A stretch of 64,000 nt of DNA from Schistosoma mansoni (GCF_000237925.1 NC_031497.1:7676831-7740830), one strand, 5' to 3'; counted from the stretch's first letter, positions 1 through 13,371 are shown. Translations and numbers: made by a program. The notes: generated by a model not told the origin, from the letters alone.

Positions 1-648
1 TTTCCTTGATTCTAACACCTAATAACCTTTGATCTTTCCTTGCACACACATATATATATATACATAGTTATCATTGATAACCTTTTGTCATTCCAATCCT
101 TTACATTCACTTATGTCAATTGTTCCACACTATTTATTATCTCAATGCTAAAATTCTAATACATATTTGGTTGTAAGCAGCTGATGAGAAACCACGAAAT
201 ATAATGAATTCATGTTATTCTGCATCAATATTTGTTCTGGCTTTATTTAAATATCAGAAGATAATCCAATATCTTATTAGATTTCTAACTTGCCTAAGTT
301 TCAGTTTTTTGACAATGGATAATAAAACATTTCATTAACATTTCTGAAATTTGCAATATTTGTTAAACTGTAGAAACTTTAATATGTCAAGTGTACACAC
401 ATAAAAACAAACAACTACTAAGCAGTTGTTTCTACAAGCAAAATTAACTACGTCCTTACTACATAAGGTACCTGTAAATCTTCACAAAGGGTAAAAATAA
501 ATCAACATTATATTTGATCATTTAAAAATAAAAATCTTATCTAATACTCTGTATTAGATACATATATGTAATTAGATCTATCAAAGATTCAAAATTTCAT
601 TTATAAAAATTAAACTACTATATTTTAAAATACAAACAATTTTTATCA

Positions 649-830
649 GGAGGTTTTATGGAGATTTTTAGCAATCTTTATAGTTAAATCATGAATCAAT
701 TGAAACTAGACCACCATAGAAAACCTGGAAGCACTGGACGGTCGTCTCGTCCTATTTCGGGACTCCTCAGCAGTGCGCATTCACGATCCCACCTCACGAG
801 ATTCGAACCTAGGACCTATCAGTCCTGGGT
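649..830 (-). mobile_element. family A hammerhead SINE copy
   Basis: On the minus strand it has a B-box-like GGTTCGAATCTC relative, a hammerhead with core CTGAGGA, and the tail that runs GTGCTTCCAGG to TCAATTG. GAAA is GAGA here, so it is probably inactive. The box A part is missing. Confidence 0.8.
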
Positions 831-1102
831 TGTAAACGTACACAATAAAGATATATGAAACTAGTAATTATTTTAGCTTTGATTATGTGTGTTCATATTT
901 TAATCGAAAAACAACTGTTGTTTTTATCTATTAATTTAATATAATTGTACATTTTTAATGACAAATTACACTTGTTATTCGTCTAAAACTTATAATTATT
1001 ACTGCATTATAATTATACATTTATTTGTTTTTTATGATTTTGTGTATATAACAAGGTATTGTATCTTTACAAATGAGTTATTTATAGACAAAAAACAAAT
1101 AA

Positions 1103-1393
1103 CGGTGAGACTATAAATTATGAACGACCTTTGAGTGACGCTAAACTGACCTTGAAAGTGTCCACCCAATAACCAGGACCAAATGAGGGTTATAAACCAG
1201 TGTGAGGAATTAGGATTATGATTTACAGTTGGTGGTTAGTGTTAGAAAGTAGATTTAAGGTTTTCATCACAAACTGACATCAACTATAATGCCAAAAGTC
1301 TATTTAGCCAAATGGATGAGTGAATTTCGCGCCAAAATCCGAGACCTGCTATCTTATACCTGATTGGTTCGTTCATAAATTGTAGTTTCACCC
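1103..1393. mobile_element. MITE with 27 bp inverted ends, family M1
   Basis: Left end GGTGAGACTATAAATTATG; right end is its complement with few changes. CAAATAAC lies before and CAAATAAG after, a likely 8 bp target duplication. It is about 290 bp with no coding capacity. The 8 bp duplication and GG ends would fit a Merlin- or hAT-type parent. Confidence 0.75.
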
Positions 1394-1772
1394 AAATAAG
1401 TGATTATAATTTTATAATTTTAGCCTAAGTATGTTTTATTACTGTGATATATAAAATATGCTAAAATCAAACAACTGGTCATCTAAGCTTCTACGTTGAT
1501 AATAAGATGAAGAGATAGGTGAATTTATGCTTGTTTCTTACAAAGATTTGTTGTCAAGATTTATGTGAGATGATATAGTTGGTAGACTGAAAAGTTAGTT
1601 TCTTACCAAGATTTTGCATAACCAGGAGAACGATTAATAAACAGAGAGCACTATGTCATTTTATTTTGCCTAATTGTAACATATTGGGATTGGATACTCA
1701 CAACTTCATATAAAAACTAACTCTTTATCTATAACTTCAATTTATTAATAAATGTTTTCAAATTTCTAACTT

Positions 1773-1936
1773 GAAATCCTGAAGAGAAGCGGAAAAGAGG
1801 AAGGCCAAAAAACACATTACTCCGGGAAATAGAAGCAGATATGAAAAGGAGGGATAGCAACTGGAAAGGACAGTGTTGGATGGAAAGTGTTGGTGGGCGA
1901 CCGATGCTCCTCTGCGAGGGGTGATATGCGAAAGTA
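1773..1936 (+). mobile_element. RTE-like LINE, 3' end fragment
   Basis: Last part of ORF2 and the 3' end. A frame related to KRKRGRPKN...EIEADMKR...W is followed by CTCCTCTGCGAGGGGTGATA and a short GTAAG tail. Such 3' ends are typical of schistosome RTE-clade elements. Only the end survived, as after truncated reverse transcription. Confidence 0.75.
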
Positions 1937-2831
1937 AGTTTTTGAATTTCAAATATAAAACCTTCTTGAAAGAGCTTTTGAATTAACTGCAAAAGCACAT
2001 TCTTAAATCATTTATATGATCTTTCTTCAGATTACAATTTTTCATACATTACACAAACAAATCCACAAACTAATAAGAGTGAATATTTAGTTTCATGAAT
2101 CAAACGATTAAAACGTACATTTGACTTCTTGTTATGTAGCTTTTAAGAGTTTTGACTGTTTTAAAGTTCAACTCTAAAATCTTTGAGCTCAGGGCTAAGT
2201 TCCTTCAGAATGAAAAAACATGAAATCAAAGAATAAAATTACTCAGTTACTTGATGTTATTCATGTAATAATGATTCTAGAACAATTAGCCGAATATTTT
2301 CAGAAAACACCGGAAAAACTAGTCCTAAAGTTTATGCTTGATGAAGTCCAATCATTTCTGCTAAACAAAATGAAGAAGCTATAGTACAAGTAAACTGTTA
2401 AATTATCAAACAAGATGTGAACATAATAAGCTCAGTACCATCAATTTACCTGTTTTATGCATCAAGCCAAGTAAATATTATATTTGAAATCAATATGTAT
2501 CCAGAGATTTTTGTTTACTAAATGTTTATAAAATTTTCTTAGTATTTCACTGAATGACAATATATTTATTAACTATATCTTTATGCTATTTCAAAATGGA
2601 TGATTATCATTGTCTACTTTGTAGCAAACTTATTTCATGAAAAACACTGCAAAATACAAAGAAATCATCTTCATTTAGTTTCCAATACAGATTACCTACA
2701 GATTATCTATATAAATATGGAACTCTTATATGTATTTAATAGACCCTTTAAACATTATCAAATGGTCGATATTCGGGTGCATCATTTTTCAATGTCTATT
2801 GGTTATCATGTAAACTGCTCATATTTTTTTG

Positions 2832-2985
2832 ATTGAGATCATGAATCAATCAATATTAGACTACCATTGAAAATCTGAAAACGCTGAATAGCTGTTAGAT
2901 TCTAGTATGGAACTTCTGAGCATTGCTCATCCATGATCCCGCACACACACGGGATTCAAACCCAGAATCTTTGGTCAAAATAATC
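2832..2985 (-). mobile_element. old family A SINE copy
   Basis: Minus-strand copy of the subfamily with the motif CGGGATTCAAACCC (complement of a B box) at about 2949-2962. The hammerhead part is strongly diverged. Confidence 0.65.
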
Positions 2986-3286
2986 AATCTACAATTCATA
3001 ACATTCAGTTTACTTGAGAAGACTCTTTTTTTCACGGATACATGATAAAAACAAAAATATTTATTTTCTTGTCTCAAGAAATAAAAGAATAATATGTATC
3101 TTATGAGAAAAACAAAACACATAATTTATTCATAAAGATTTTGTAAAGAAATTAAATTCATATCCTAAGACTGTTTAAATCATTTATCTAATGAGTTATT
3201 ATTTGAGTAAAATGCCCACTTTTACAGAAACACTTTATTTATTACATGTCAATCTGTTTGTTTTAAACAAAACCCCTTCTGATAAT

Positions 3287-3656
3287 AATCATATGCTCAC
3301 TAGTGACTGACTTCAAGAGGTATTTCCTGAGGTTCTAATGAGAAGCAGTAACCAGTGAAGTTCAACCGGGTTTGTTGTGAGATAGTAACTCACTGACGAC
3401 ACTGGTGGATGTATCGCTCAATTTCGTGGATTGGTTGAAGTTAAACATTAACACCGTTGGATACCGGCCAACTCAGTGGTCTAGAGGTTAAGCGTTCGTG
3501 TGCGAGATCGATAGGTCCTGTGTTCTAATCTCGTGAGGTGGGATCGTGGATGCACACTGTTGAGGAGTCCCACAATAGGACGAAACGGCCTTCCAGTGCT
3601 TCCAGGTTTTCCATGGTTGTCTAGCTTCAATCGACTCATGAATTCAACTATAAAAT
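3287..3656 (+). mobile_element. family A SINE copy, extended 5' form
   Basis: Extended head (CTCACTAGTGACTGACTTC at 3296-3314), box A (CTCAGTGGTCTAGAGG), degraded B box, hammerhead at 3552-3599, and tail to about 3656. The first core base is T instead of C and the triplet is TTC. The piece CAAAACCCCTTCTGATA just before 3287 looks like the tail of another unit. Confidence 0.8.
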
Positions 3657-4344
3657 TCTTTCTTTTTTTTCTTTGACAGCATTTATTTTCATCGAGATAA
3701 TTTATTTTTATTGAACTATTCATTAGGATAAAATGAGAATAAATCACTTCTATTTTTTTTCTCAGAGAAAAGTTTATGAACGTAAATTAAAGGTAGTCCA
3801 TTATTCTGACTTATTTCTAATCAAAAAGTTGATTTCATTTATCATAGCCAAAATCCTGTTCTTTTCTTTTTTCTTCTTTTTCTTCTTCATTTTTCTCATT
3901 TTTTCTCTCTCGTTATTTAACATGTTTATGTGTTGTGTTATGAATTGTTTCTGTTCAGGTCTTGTCTTCTGAAGACTAATAAAATTGTTGTCTTTCATTA
4001 GACAGCATATATCTTTATTTTTTTTGCTTCTATATATGAAAATCAAATTAATATTGTCAATGGATTATAATAATTGCTTCATTTTAATTATTTATTCTTA
4101 TATACTACCTATTATTTCTTCATCTACGTGGCTAACATAAAATGAACAGAACGATAATATAACAGTATACATATCTGATTACAAGTAGAAGTTAGTTGAT
4201 CAAAGCAAACCTGATGACCAAACTGATATATACATCAGGCTTCATTGTTGTTTTAATATGGACTTAATAAATTAACCTGATGCATAGAGCCCCATCAATA
4301 CAGCAAAATACAGTGTATTACTTGTTATTGGCTTATTTAGAATC

Positions 4345-4816
4345 TTCATTATGTATTGTTTGCTTGAATCTTTCCGCTGGGGTTTAGGACTGCAATTGAG
4401 CAGTTTCTTATTAGTATATGTACATCCTGTGCGGATTGCCTCGATATTGCTTTAATTCACAAGCATTATAAGCAAAGATGAGTGGTGACCAACAGTGAAA
4501 TCAGGAACGCGCTTTTCATTCTCCTTGGGACTCATCATCTAGATGTACCTGCATCCCAGGGGTGATATTCTTACCGTGACTCGAATCCAGTGTTCTTCAC
4601 CTCGTATGCCTTCACGTTTACGAATTAGCTTAAGCTCGTTGCTATCAGGACTAAGTAGATAAGTGGACAACGTGGTAGCATTTGAAGCAGGCGGTATTGG
4701 ATTCGAGTCACGGAGTGAACTTCAATTCTAGGATACAGGTACATCTAGATGATAAGTCCCAAATGGAATGAAAAGTACGTCTTGGATTCCGCTGTTAGCC
4801 CCTACCGATCTTTGTT
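4345..4816. mobile_element. family B (Sm-alpha-like) SINE, head-to-head pair
   Basis: The minus arm is 4345-4627 and the plus arm about 4645-4816. Both contain the tRNA-like boxes (ATTCGAGTCACGG in the plus arm) and a hammerhead (plus 4742-4790). Both cores start with A instead of C, so both are likely inactive. Tails face outward. Confidence 0.8.
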
Positions 4817-4819
4817 TAT

Positions 4820-6560
4820 TCAGAATCTGTTCTCTTAATCTATCTACCTACATTGTGAGTAACAGTCATGGAAGATAAGTTAAAACTTGTTTCAGTTTGC
4901 ATAGGAATAAAGAAGATCTGAGAACTCAACGTTGTACGGATTACAAGAGATTCAATTGTGTCGCTTTCTAATGAATCTTGGAACCAGAAATTCCTGGTAA
5001 CATATGCAGTGAATATTTTACTGTCGACTATTACCTAACTTATTGGATCATTATATTAGCCTTTTTCTTTTAAAAGTTGAATGGAAAAGAGAAATCTGTC
5101 ATACTTATTGATAACTTATCTGTGACGATAGGTAATTTTCATTATTCATATCTCGAAATATACTCAACATTTCTATGTCTTACGTATAATTGTTTTCGTT
5201 TAAGACCACCCTTGTTATTCTTTATACCCTTTCTGGCTATCTCATAAATAAATTTCCTGGATACTTTAAGATTAAGAGCTATGTGTGATGTTCATTATTC
5301 ATTTGACTGATACTGATATTTCTTTTGAGTAAACTATACGAATTAGGACAAGACTACTTTTGTAATAAAATTATTTCAGTATTTTATTTGTTTCCATAAA
5401 GTAGTTTTTTATGGTGAAGTTGAAACAATAAGTATCATTAAATACAAGCAACAATGACAGTTTCCATGACCGATAAGTTATATGCTAACCAATGAACTTG
5501 AATTCTATGAACCTAAACAACTGTAAACAATCCATTTGATCAAACGACTGTTTTTCCACTTATTACTACACTTGACCTCAAGAAAACTTCATTATTATTT
5601 GATAAAACCATTAACAGATAGGTTATGTCTTATTTATTATAAAATGTATTCAATCAAATAACTCGTTAATTCAGAATATTTGAACGAAATGACCACATGT
5701 AGAAAAAAAGAACTTTTCAGAAGTTAAATTTTTAATATTATATTGCTCAAGAAAGATTATCCTCTCACAGTTCATTCAATTCATAGAAAATCAATTGAGT
5801 GGTTAAGTTTCAGAGTTCGTTATGTTCCCAATAAATGACCAGTAAAAACATAATAGAGAGTTCCAGTGACTTACTCTTTTATCAAAGATTTTATACTTAA
5901 AATTTATTTGCAAAACTAGAAGTTTATAACATGAAAAAGATGCTGAACAGGTTTATTATGTATACACAATTTAGACTTCCCGATGTATTTAGCGAATATT
6001 TCGTCTATGAAAAATAAGCATAGACAGGTTTGTACTCACCTAATTAATGCATTTGAATGATAAATTTGTTTTAACTTGCGTTCTTTCATTGAAAGTTTCA
6101 TAGATCTCTTAATGTATTTTGTCAACTATCAAGCGATTGATATACGTAGTTCAAATAAGACAAACAGAATATTACTTTCTCATACGCTGAAAGCGAAGAT
6201 GAGTATGTATTTTAGAGTATTGGTAAATTTACGTTGATCAGTGAACATTAGTCACAGAGTTACTGCAAGTAAAATTTTCTAAAGGTATTCAAGGTCCACA
6301 CTTTGATTTATACAGGTTTATTATCATATGTGAAGTCGATTTTTCAGTAAATCATAAGTTTAGAATATAGCACAATAATTTCCTGGGGCGTCAGAATTTA
6401 GCATTTCCTGTGATACCCATTTTTATTGATTATATTCTATAGGTATGTTAAATATATTTATATAAAATTAAGACTGGGAATTCTTCGAAGTCTCCGAACA
6501 AGAAATAGAAATAGAATCTAATTTTTAATGAAATCGATCACCCAGTCGTCCCAAATAGGC
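4820..6560. other. AT-rich intergenic DNA
   Basis: No open frame, repeat or RNA gene that I can support. The shorter spacers 1-648, 1940-2830, 6965-7580 and 8550-9475 look the same. Confidence 0.6.
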
Positions 6561-6565
6561 CTTCT

Positions 6566-6960
6566 AAAATTTTATAGTTGAATTCTTGAGTCAATTGAAG
6601 CTAGACAATCATGGAAAACCTGGAAGCACTGGAAGGCCGTTTCGTCCTATTGTGGGGCTCTTCGACATCGCGCATTCACGATACAACCCCATGAGATTCG
6701 AACCCATGGTTGTTCAACTTCGTGGATTGGTTGAAGTTAAACATTAACACCGTTGGATACCGGCTAGCTCAGTGATCTAGAGGTTAAGCGCTCGTGTGCG
6801 AGATCGATAGGTCCTGGGTTCGAATCTCGTGAGGTGGGATCGTGAATGCGCACTGTTGAGAAGTCCCACAATAGGACGAAACGGCCGTCCAGTGCTTCCA
6901 GGTTTTCCATGGTTGTCTAGCTTCAATCGACTCATGAATTCAACTATAAAATTACTAAAA
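6566..6960. mobile_element. family A SINE, head-to-head pair
   Basis: The minus arm (6566-6706) runs tail, diverged hammerhead, B box; the plus arm (6713-6960) has box A TAGCTCAGTGATCTAGAGG (6765-6783), B box GGTTCGAATCTC (6818-6829) and hammerhead 6849-6894. The plus core carries changes at positions 3 and 8, so it is likely inactive. The two arms together form a long palindrome with tails outward. Confidence 0.82.
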
Positions 6961-7585
6961 TCTCCACAAAACTACTTCTAACATCTCATTAAGTCTCTCA
7001 TTCATGTCAATGATAAAAGGAAGATACTTAATCTAATTTTCATTTCATAAGAATTTTAAGTGTTGAATGATCACACTTAAAATTCTAGATTATTATTAAA
7101 ATGACATATTTTATCATGAATAATAGATATCGATCATTAGTCATATTGCAGCTTGTTGATGGATAGTCTAAATGAATATACATACAAACTCCGTTATATT
7201 TAAAAATAATATCATTCGCATTAGAGTCTTGTTTAAACGAAATTTATAAACTTAAGACATGGTAACAATGTAGCTTCATTATTTTGTCGATTAATAATCA
7301 CCTTCAGGTGAATTCTGTCATTTTCTGTAGACAATATTTTCTTTTACAAGTTAATGAGTCATATTTGTTTAAGCTTCATTTATTTATGCTACTTACATTT
7401 CACTTTCAAACTTAAACCCTGTTTACCTTCCGTATGCATTTAGTTAACAAGACGAATGGATTGATCATAATGTTTTTTGGTCACACTTGATGCTGTGTTA
7501 TTTAAACTAGCGGATGCAACTGTAGTCGGATAAGCAAATTAAAAGATTTGACGTTCGTGAACATCCGACAATCAATTAGTGTTAC

Positions 7586-7872
7586 TGTGGTGTATGCTAC
7601 TTGTGTCGACGGATATAAACAGTATGTAAAAACAGTCGGAAGTGGAATGTCTGTGAACAGAAGGTTGAGAAGATTGAAATGAAGAGAAGAAAGAAGGAAA
7701 CTGAAAGTAATCAAGATAACAACAGGAATGAAGAAACAATGGACCTTGTAAGATACAATTCAAAAATATTCAAATAATGTATTTAATGTATGATTTCCAC
7801 ATTTTACTAACCCATTGTATGTTAGTGCATTCAACAATATATCGGACTTTCCACTTGTATTCGTTCACTACA
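7586..7872 (+). mobile_element. solo-LTR-like repeat, family L1
   Basis: Starts TGTGGTG and ends CACTACA, with TTAC on both sides (7582-7585, 7873-7876) as a possible target duplication. Related copies lie at 16830-17189 (minus) and 57078-57338. LTR nature is inferred from the TG...CA ends; no internal region is seen. Old, judging from divergence. Confidence 0.5.
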
Positions 7873-8241
7873 TTACTATTAAATGGTTTGTGAAAGAACA
7901 GTATTTACTAACTTGAAATGATAATTACAATTACCTTGTAATAAATGATTCATAAATGTTTCAACAATGTCGTCCCTTTACTAAATAAAATATGGTCAGT
8001 TAGAAGGCAACTGAGTTCATCATTCATTTTATATGAAAGTCCAACTAAGATGTTAAGATAAGTAAATAGTTAATACATACAAATGTTTTAATGGTTAATT
8101 TTCTCAGTTAGGAATTGGGACTGAGCAAAATGTTAATTCGGACTAAACAATAATGAATGACAAACTATTCATTGTAACAGTACTCATTATTTTATAAAAT
8201 CATATTCCAGTTAAAATATCTGAAAGTATAGTTACAGTTAG

Positions 8242-8544
8242 TGCAGTGAACAAAAGCACGGGTTGGATAGTCGAATGTATTAAAGCACAAATTACAGAAT
8301 ATCTCAGTCAAATCTGACAACCATACAGTAAACAGTTAATTTGCAAACTATCAATCCATTGTCTCAATCTTAACCATTCCTTCTGCAAATATCAGTCTAT
8401 AGTCTCCGATTATTATTGTTCATGCATTTTCATACTAATTGCGTTCCGTTCCTGTTCTTTTCTTATCGATCTTCTGCTTAAATACATTCAATGCCTGACC
8501 ATCACCATATACTACCTATATGGATATAAGTAACCCACACCACA
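8242..8544 (-). mobile_element. solo-LTR-like repeat, family L2
   Basis: Minus-strand copy running TGTGGTGTGGG to CACTGCA. It resembles 45051-45296 and 56773-57075. It shares the first ten or so bases with L1 but differs inside. Confidence 0.48.
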
Positions 8545-9479
8545 CTAAGACTTAAAATTTTAAAGATCAGATTTTAATTTAGAGTTCATATAGAAATAAT
8601 CACGTATATAATCAAACTCACTACTTATATTTATATATCTCAATAATATTTTTTACTTGGTCTTCATATTTATTTACTCTCCTTTTTCTTAATACAAACA
8701 TCTTTGTATGCATCTACTAAGAAACTGTAGGAATACATGAAATGACTAATTAATTTAATGTGGTATGATGTTTGTATCAACAAAACTACCTAAAGAACAA
8801 ACATGTTGTAATAAACAATTTTTCGGCATAATAACTTTCTCAAAACACAATAACATAAACTATCTGCTTTACAATGTATTAATACTTGTTAGTAACTACA
8901 ATGAAATAGAATAATCTTTTTTGTTTGAAATACTCATTATCCGAAACTAACTAGTCAACCTACTAACATTCAGTAATGAATGTTTGTAGATACTAATGAA
9001 TCATCATCTACCTAACAGTAAATTATGAAAATTAATAATTACCGTTGGTTATACTCTTCTTCAAACACGTTGTGTGATGACTATGAATTTTTCTTCATAG
9101 AGTGCTGATCACTTTAGCTGTCTACTCAATTATTCAGTATCTTATATTTAGTTTTAATTTTTTTTTCGATTTTTCTAATCAAAGTAGTGATGATAGGCAG
9201 TTTTAAGTTTTCTTATATACGGTGTATAATTTAATTTATTTTACTGAGGTCAAGAATGACATTCTTAATAACTCAATGATTGAAGGTAAGCTCGTATAGA
9301 TTCACAATTCTGAAACCCCCTTAAATGTTCGTCTACTGACATTTTGCATAAACTAACACTTTACAATATTGTATGCCGTTAGTCAAGATCCTTCTGCAAC
9401 TTGACAAAATTATTTGCACATTATAAAAATAACTTTTTATCCCGTACACATTAACAAATGCATATGAAAACAACTAGTA

Positions 9480-10060
9480 TGACACCAGCCTCTGCATCAG
9501 TAGGCCTCTACATACACGAGGGAAAAGCAAGATCCTCAAATACAAACGGAGAGCATCAATCCGGTCACACTTGCTGGAGAAACTCTGGAAGAGATGAAAA
9601 CTTTCACGTACCTGATCAGCAGCATCACCGATGAACGAGGAGGATCGGATGCAGGCGTAAAGGTAAGGATTGACAAAGTAAGGACTGTATTCCAACTGTT
9701 GAAGAATATATGCAACTCAAAACAACTGTTAACCGATATCAAAGTCAGAATCTTCAATAAGGACGTCAAAACTGTTCTGTGTACGGAACTGAAACGTGGA
9801 GTATTATTACAATCATCACCGAAAGAGTACAAGTATTTACAAACTGTTATCTACACAAAATACACAATGTCCGTTGACGGGTTACCATCAGCAACAGCCT
9901 ACATTTGGAGAGAACAAACCAGGTTCCATTTGAAGAGGAAATTAGGTAAAGACGCCGGATGTGGATAGGATATGCACAATGGAAATCCCTAAACTGCATC
10001 ATGAGGCAAGCGCTAACTTGGAATCCCGAGGGGAAACGGAAAAGAGGAAGACCAAAGAAT
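9480..10060 (+). mobile_element. RTE-like LINE, ORF2 C-terminal fragment
   Basis: A readable piece (9594-9965) gives FTYLISSITDERGGSDAGVK, the region after the reverse transcriptase fingers in this clade, then NSKQLLTDIKVRIFN. Downstream bases encode a [17 protein letters not shown] end in another frame. Both ends are truncated and the frame is broken, so it cannot be active. Confidence 0.8.
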
Positions 10061-10066
10061 TAATTC

Positions 10067-10376
10067 AATTTGCCTTAAGTCGCATTCACTATAAGCAGCA
10101 ATGAATGGTGGTTAGAAGTGGAATCCAGAATGCGCATTGCATTCTGTTTGGGACTCGTCAGCTGAATATATCTGAATCCCAGAGTTTATGATTACTGAGG
10201 GACTCAAACCCAGTGCTGTTCGCTTTGAACGTCATCGCGTTATCCACTTAGATACTAAGCCCGGACAGCCACTAACCTGTACAGCGGTGTGAGCTCTAAT
10301 TCATATATAATGATTTTTTGGATCTTTCTTTGATCAGTTGCAGTCATAAACATCAACGGTAAGGTCCAAACAACCA
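10067..10376. mobile_element. family B SINE, minus copy plus short plus tail
   Basis: The minus copy (10067-10273) has tRNA-like boxes and hammerhead core CTGACGA but GCAA for GAAA. A plus-strand tail piece (GATCAGTTGCAGTC, 10332-10376) follows, keeping the tails-outward arrangement. It adjoins a LINE fragment ending about 10060. Confidence 0.75.
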
Positions 10377-10379
10377 TTA

Positions 10380-12215
10380 TATATAAATTAAAATTAAGTA
10401 TATAAACATTTCTCTGAAAAATTATAAACTTGGGAGGTTTTTTAACACAGCTAACGTTGAATATTAAAAGGTTCTCTTTAAAACATTAAACACAAACGTA
10501 ACCCACAGAAACGTCACGTCATCTAGAAATTTGAAGAACTTGCCGAAGAAATGTCCATGAGTTGTTTCACAATATTTTTGCTAAGCTACCAGAAAGTTTT
10601 GTATTTGATGAAAACATCTCAAGATATACTAACACTTATAGTTAATTCTTTTATAAATGTTTTACTGAAATTTTATTACACAGTTACTCACAATTCAACA
10701 GATTCATACAACACTAATTCATTATGTTCAGGTGATGAACGAGGTACATTCACTTGAAATTATAGAATAATATCCTCGTTAAACACTTAGTTCATAATTT
10801 AATCTATATAAACTTAATGAACTGAGAATAGAATATTAAGGATTCCCATTGTGAAAATTAGAACAACACATGTAAGCGAACGATTGTTTTCAATTAGATC
10901 GTATTTATTTCTTTCGAACAGTTGAAATCTCAGACTTCTTTCTTGTATCATACATTTACTTCTTAATAAACTAACTAGGGTAGCCGATCTCTGTCATTGA
11001 GTTATTGATAAATTGAATACGAATAGGCTTGATTACTTCAGTTAGACAGAAACCTTTAAATATCTTTCCCTACCAAGTATAGACAAAATAAATGACCTAA
11101 GTAACTAATCAAAATGTAACACGAACCATCAAATAGTCATGGGGATTTTAGCTGGAAATTTTCCAAAAACATACTTTGGTTAATTAATCAAATGAAAGCT
11201 AGTCACGCTAATCCATTGTATTTATTCTAAACATATCTACATTTTTATATTGTAAAATTTCCATTGAAAAACTCAGTAGCTGGTGGTTTATACTAACTTG
11301 TATTAACATACACTTTAATAGAAGAATATATCATGGAAATATCAAAACATTTTCTGTGATTTCATTTGTCATATGTAATTGTGTAAATATAATAAAGTAA
11401 ACAAAATCATAGACTAGCATATGCTTAGAAAATAATCATTGTATCCTTTTGATGTAGAATGTTAATCATTCTCTATTGAGTTAACATAGATCACTTAAAG
11501 TAAACAAGAATGAGTTATCCGTGTCATATCTAGAGCTTAAGTTTTTCATATACCGTGTACAACTTGAGCACTCGAACGCTAGAACCGTCTAAGTCGCAAA
11601 ATGAAAAGACACAAGATATGTGAAAAATATGCTATTCCCAACAGTGTCAAGTATGGTGCAAAACCCTCAAGTATTTATAGTTTTTAGTAAAAACGAAATC
11701 ACCATTATATTCACCCAATCCGTATAGTGGTTTTTAGCCTTTTCCCGATAGATAAGCTACACATAGAAATTCTGGAATATTCTTCCGAATGATGATTGGA
11801 TGGAATATCTTCGGTTCTTTCTAAGCTTCTTAGAGCTTCCTCGAGTTCACCCGTGGGCTGTCCTCACAATCCGAATGAAAAAGTACTCATTATTTACTGA
11901 GTATTTGTTAGCAAATTTTTTTTATACCTCACCTTGATAATAGTAGATAATAATGATGAAAAGTTATTTTTGAAAAATATATTTCCTGTTGTAATGAAGA
12001 TTGAACTGTTTCATTTAATACTTAAAATCTTTAAACTTATCTTCTTTGAAATGAATATTTGCTGTTTAATAATAATGAATATTAGGCTGCTTATATTATT
12101 TTAGAGATTATGTAACGTTCAATTAAATTCAAGCATACTTTACGGTTTAAAAAAACTTAAAACGATCACCTGTAAGTTGTTTAATATTCGAAAATATCAT
12201 GGGATTGATTTTGAC
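10380..12215. other. AT-rich intergenic DNA
   Basis: Only the single MITE arm at 10.86 kb stands out. The 68-codon frame at 10551 has composition like the surrounding noncoding DNA. Confidence 0.55.
10861..10906 (+). repeat. single arm of the 55.6 kb MITE family
   Basis: GTAAGCGAACGATTGTTTTC then AATTAGATCGTATT matches the left arm at 55.57 kb with several changes. Confidence 0.5.
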
Positions 12216-12216
12216 A

Positions 12217-12335
12217 TGTTAGTTGGTTGAAGGTAGTCAGTAAGAAATTTGACATAGGTTTTGTGCTAGTTGACATTCATCACCAAGACCTACCTGCAAT
12301 CTTGAAGGAACTGATATTCCCTGTGGGATTTAAAT
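12217..12335 (-). mobile_element. family C hammerhead repeat, old copy
   Basis: The minus strand matches the repeat at 47.5 kb: CTACCTTCAACC end, self-complementary stem III tract, and a GTGATGA core with C3 changed. GAAA reads AAAA. Confidence 0.55.
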
Positions 12336-12602
12336 CAGCAACACATAGAATTACAGGGATTTTATATATACAATTGATTGATCAGTGAGTAGTCCTTTGA
12401 ATGGTGGTCGAATTTTGTCCCCCAAGTTTAAAAATACACAGCTACTAATACATTTTATTCTAAGATATCTGATGATAGCCTCTACCTAGTTCAAAGAACT
12501 TAGAAGCACTTAATGTGAATTTATATTTCACAATGTTGCTGATGTAAAAATTAAGCGATATTATTGCATAGATGATTGCAGGTAGCTATATTTATGAACC
12601 AA

Positions 12603-12725
12603 CAATAGACGAGGAACTTTGAAAATCTAAAAACACTGGACAGATAGTTTGTCTCAATATGGTACTCATTTAAGCCCATCCAAAACTTTGCTGGAGATCG
12701 AACTCAATACACTAAGGTATACACT
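12603..12725 (-). mobile_element. degraded family A SINE copy
   Basis: A diverged minus-strand match: ACACTGGACAGATAGTTTGTC tract (12633-12653) and GAGATCGAACTCAATAC (12700-12716) sit where the hammerhead and B box lie in better copies. A possible plus remnant lies near 12890-12960. Confidence 0.45.
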
Positions 12726-13371
12726 AAGGTCAGTAGGTTATCTGTAGATCAGCGATTTAGGATTTAGAGGTTTAAGGGTACAACTTTAAATGATTCATGC
12801 AATGGCATGATAAAAGTCCAGTATTATCAGTGAGTAACTATCTCACTGACTACATGGTTGAAATCTAAAAGTCAAAGCGTCATAATAAACTTTCCACGAG
12901 ATAATATTTGAAACCTAAGCAGAAAACCTGGGAAACGTGTTTCTCCAACATAAGAAATTCAAACAACTTATAGTTCAAAATTATCTAAGATCTGTAGATC
13001 CTGAATACAGTGTAAGTTCCCTGACAATAATAATTATTACCAATTGATAATTACTGATTTTCAACAGCACGGTTAAATTAATAACTGAATGGATTCTTTC
13101 TTCAGATCAGCGGTGAAAATGGCTTATTTCTATGAGGAGATTTTACACACGAAGAAAGAATGTCAATCATAATCATTATTGATGGATCTAACCGTTTGTG
13201 AAATTCATCCTTTTTCAATTTCTAACAATCTTTCTCCAGTTTTTGCTGTGTTCAATTTTACATAGTGAGGAAATGAACATTGAGACAACAGTGGAAAATA
13301 TTGTGATTACAGGCAATATTAAAATATCTATATTAGTGTCAGAAAAAGTTTTTGTGGGTATTGTAGTAATT

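Noticed and set aside
3850-3900. Poly-pyrimidine tract resembling a strong splice acceptor
   Set aside because: No AG-linked open frame follows; it is a simple CT-rich stretch.
6765-6840. tRNA gene suggested by A and B boxes
   Set aside because: No cloverleaf with acceptor pairing; the boxes belong to the SINE promoter.
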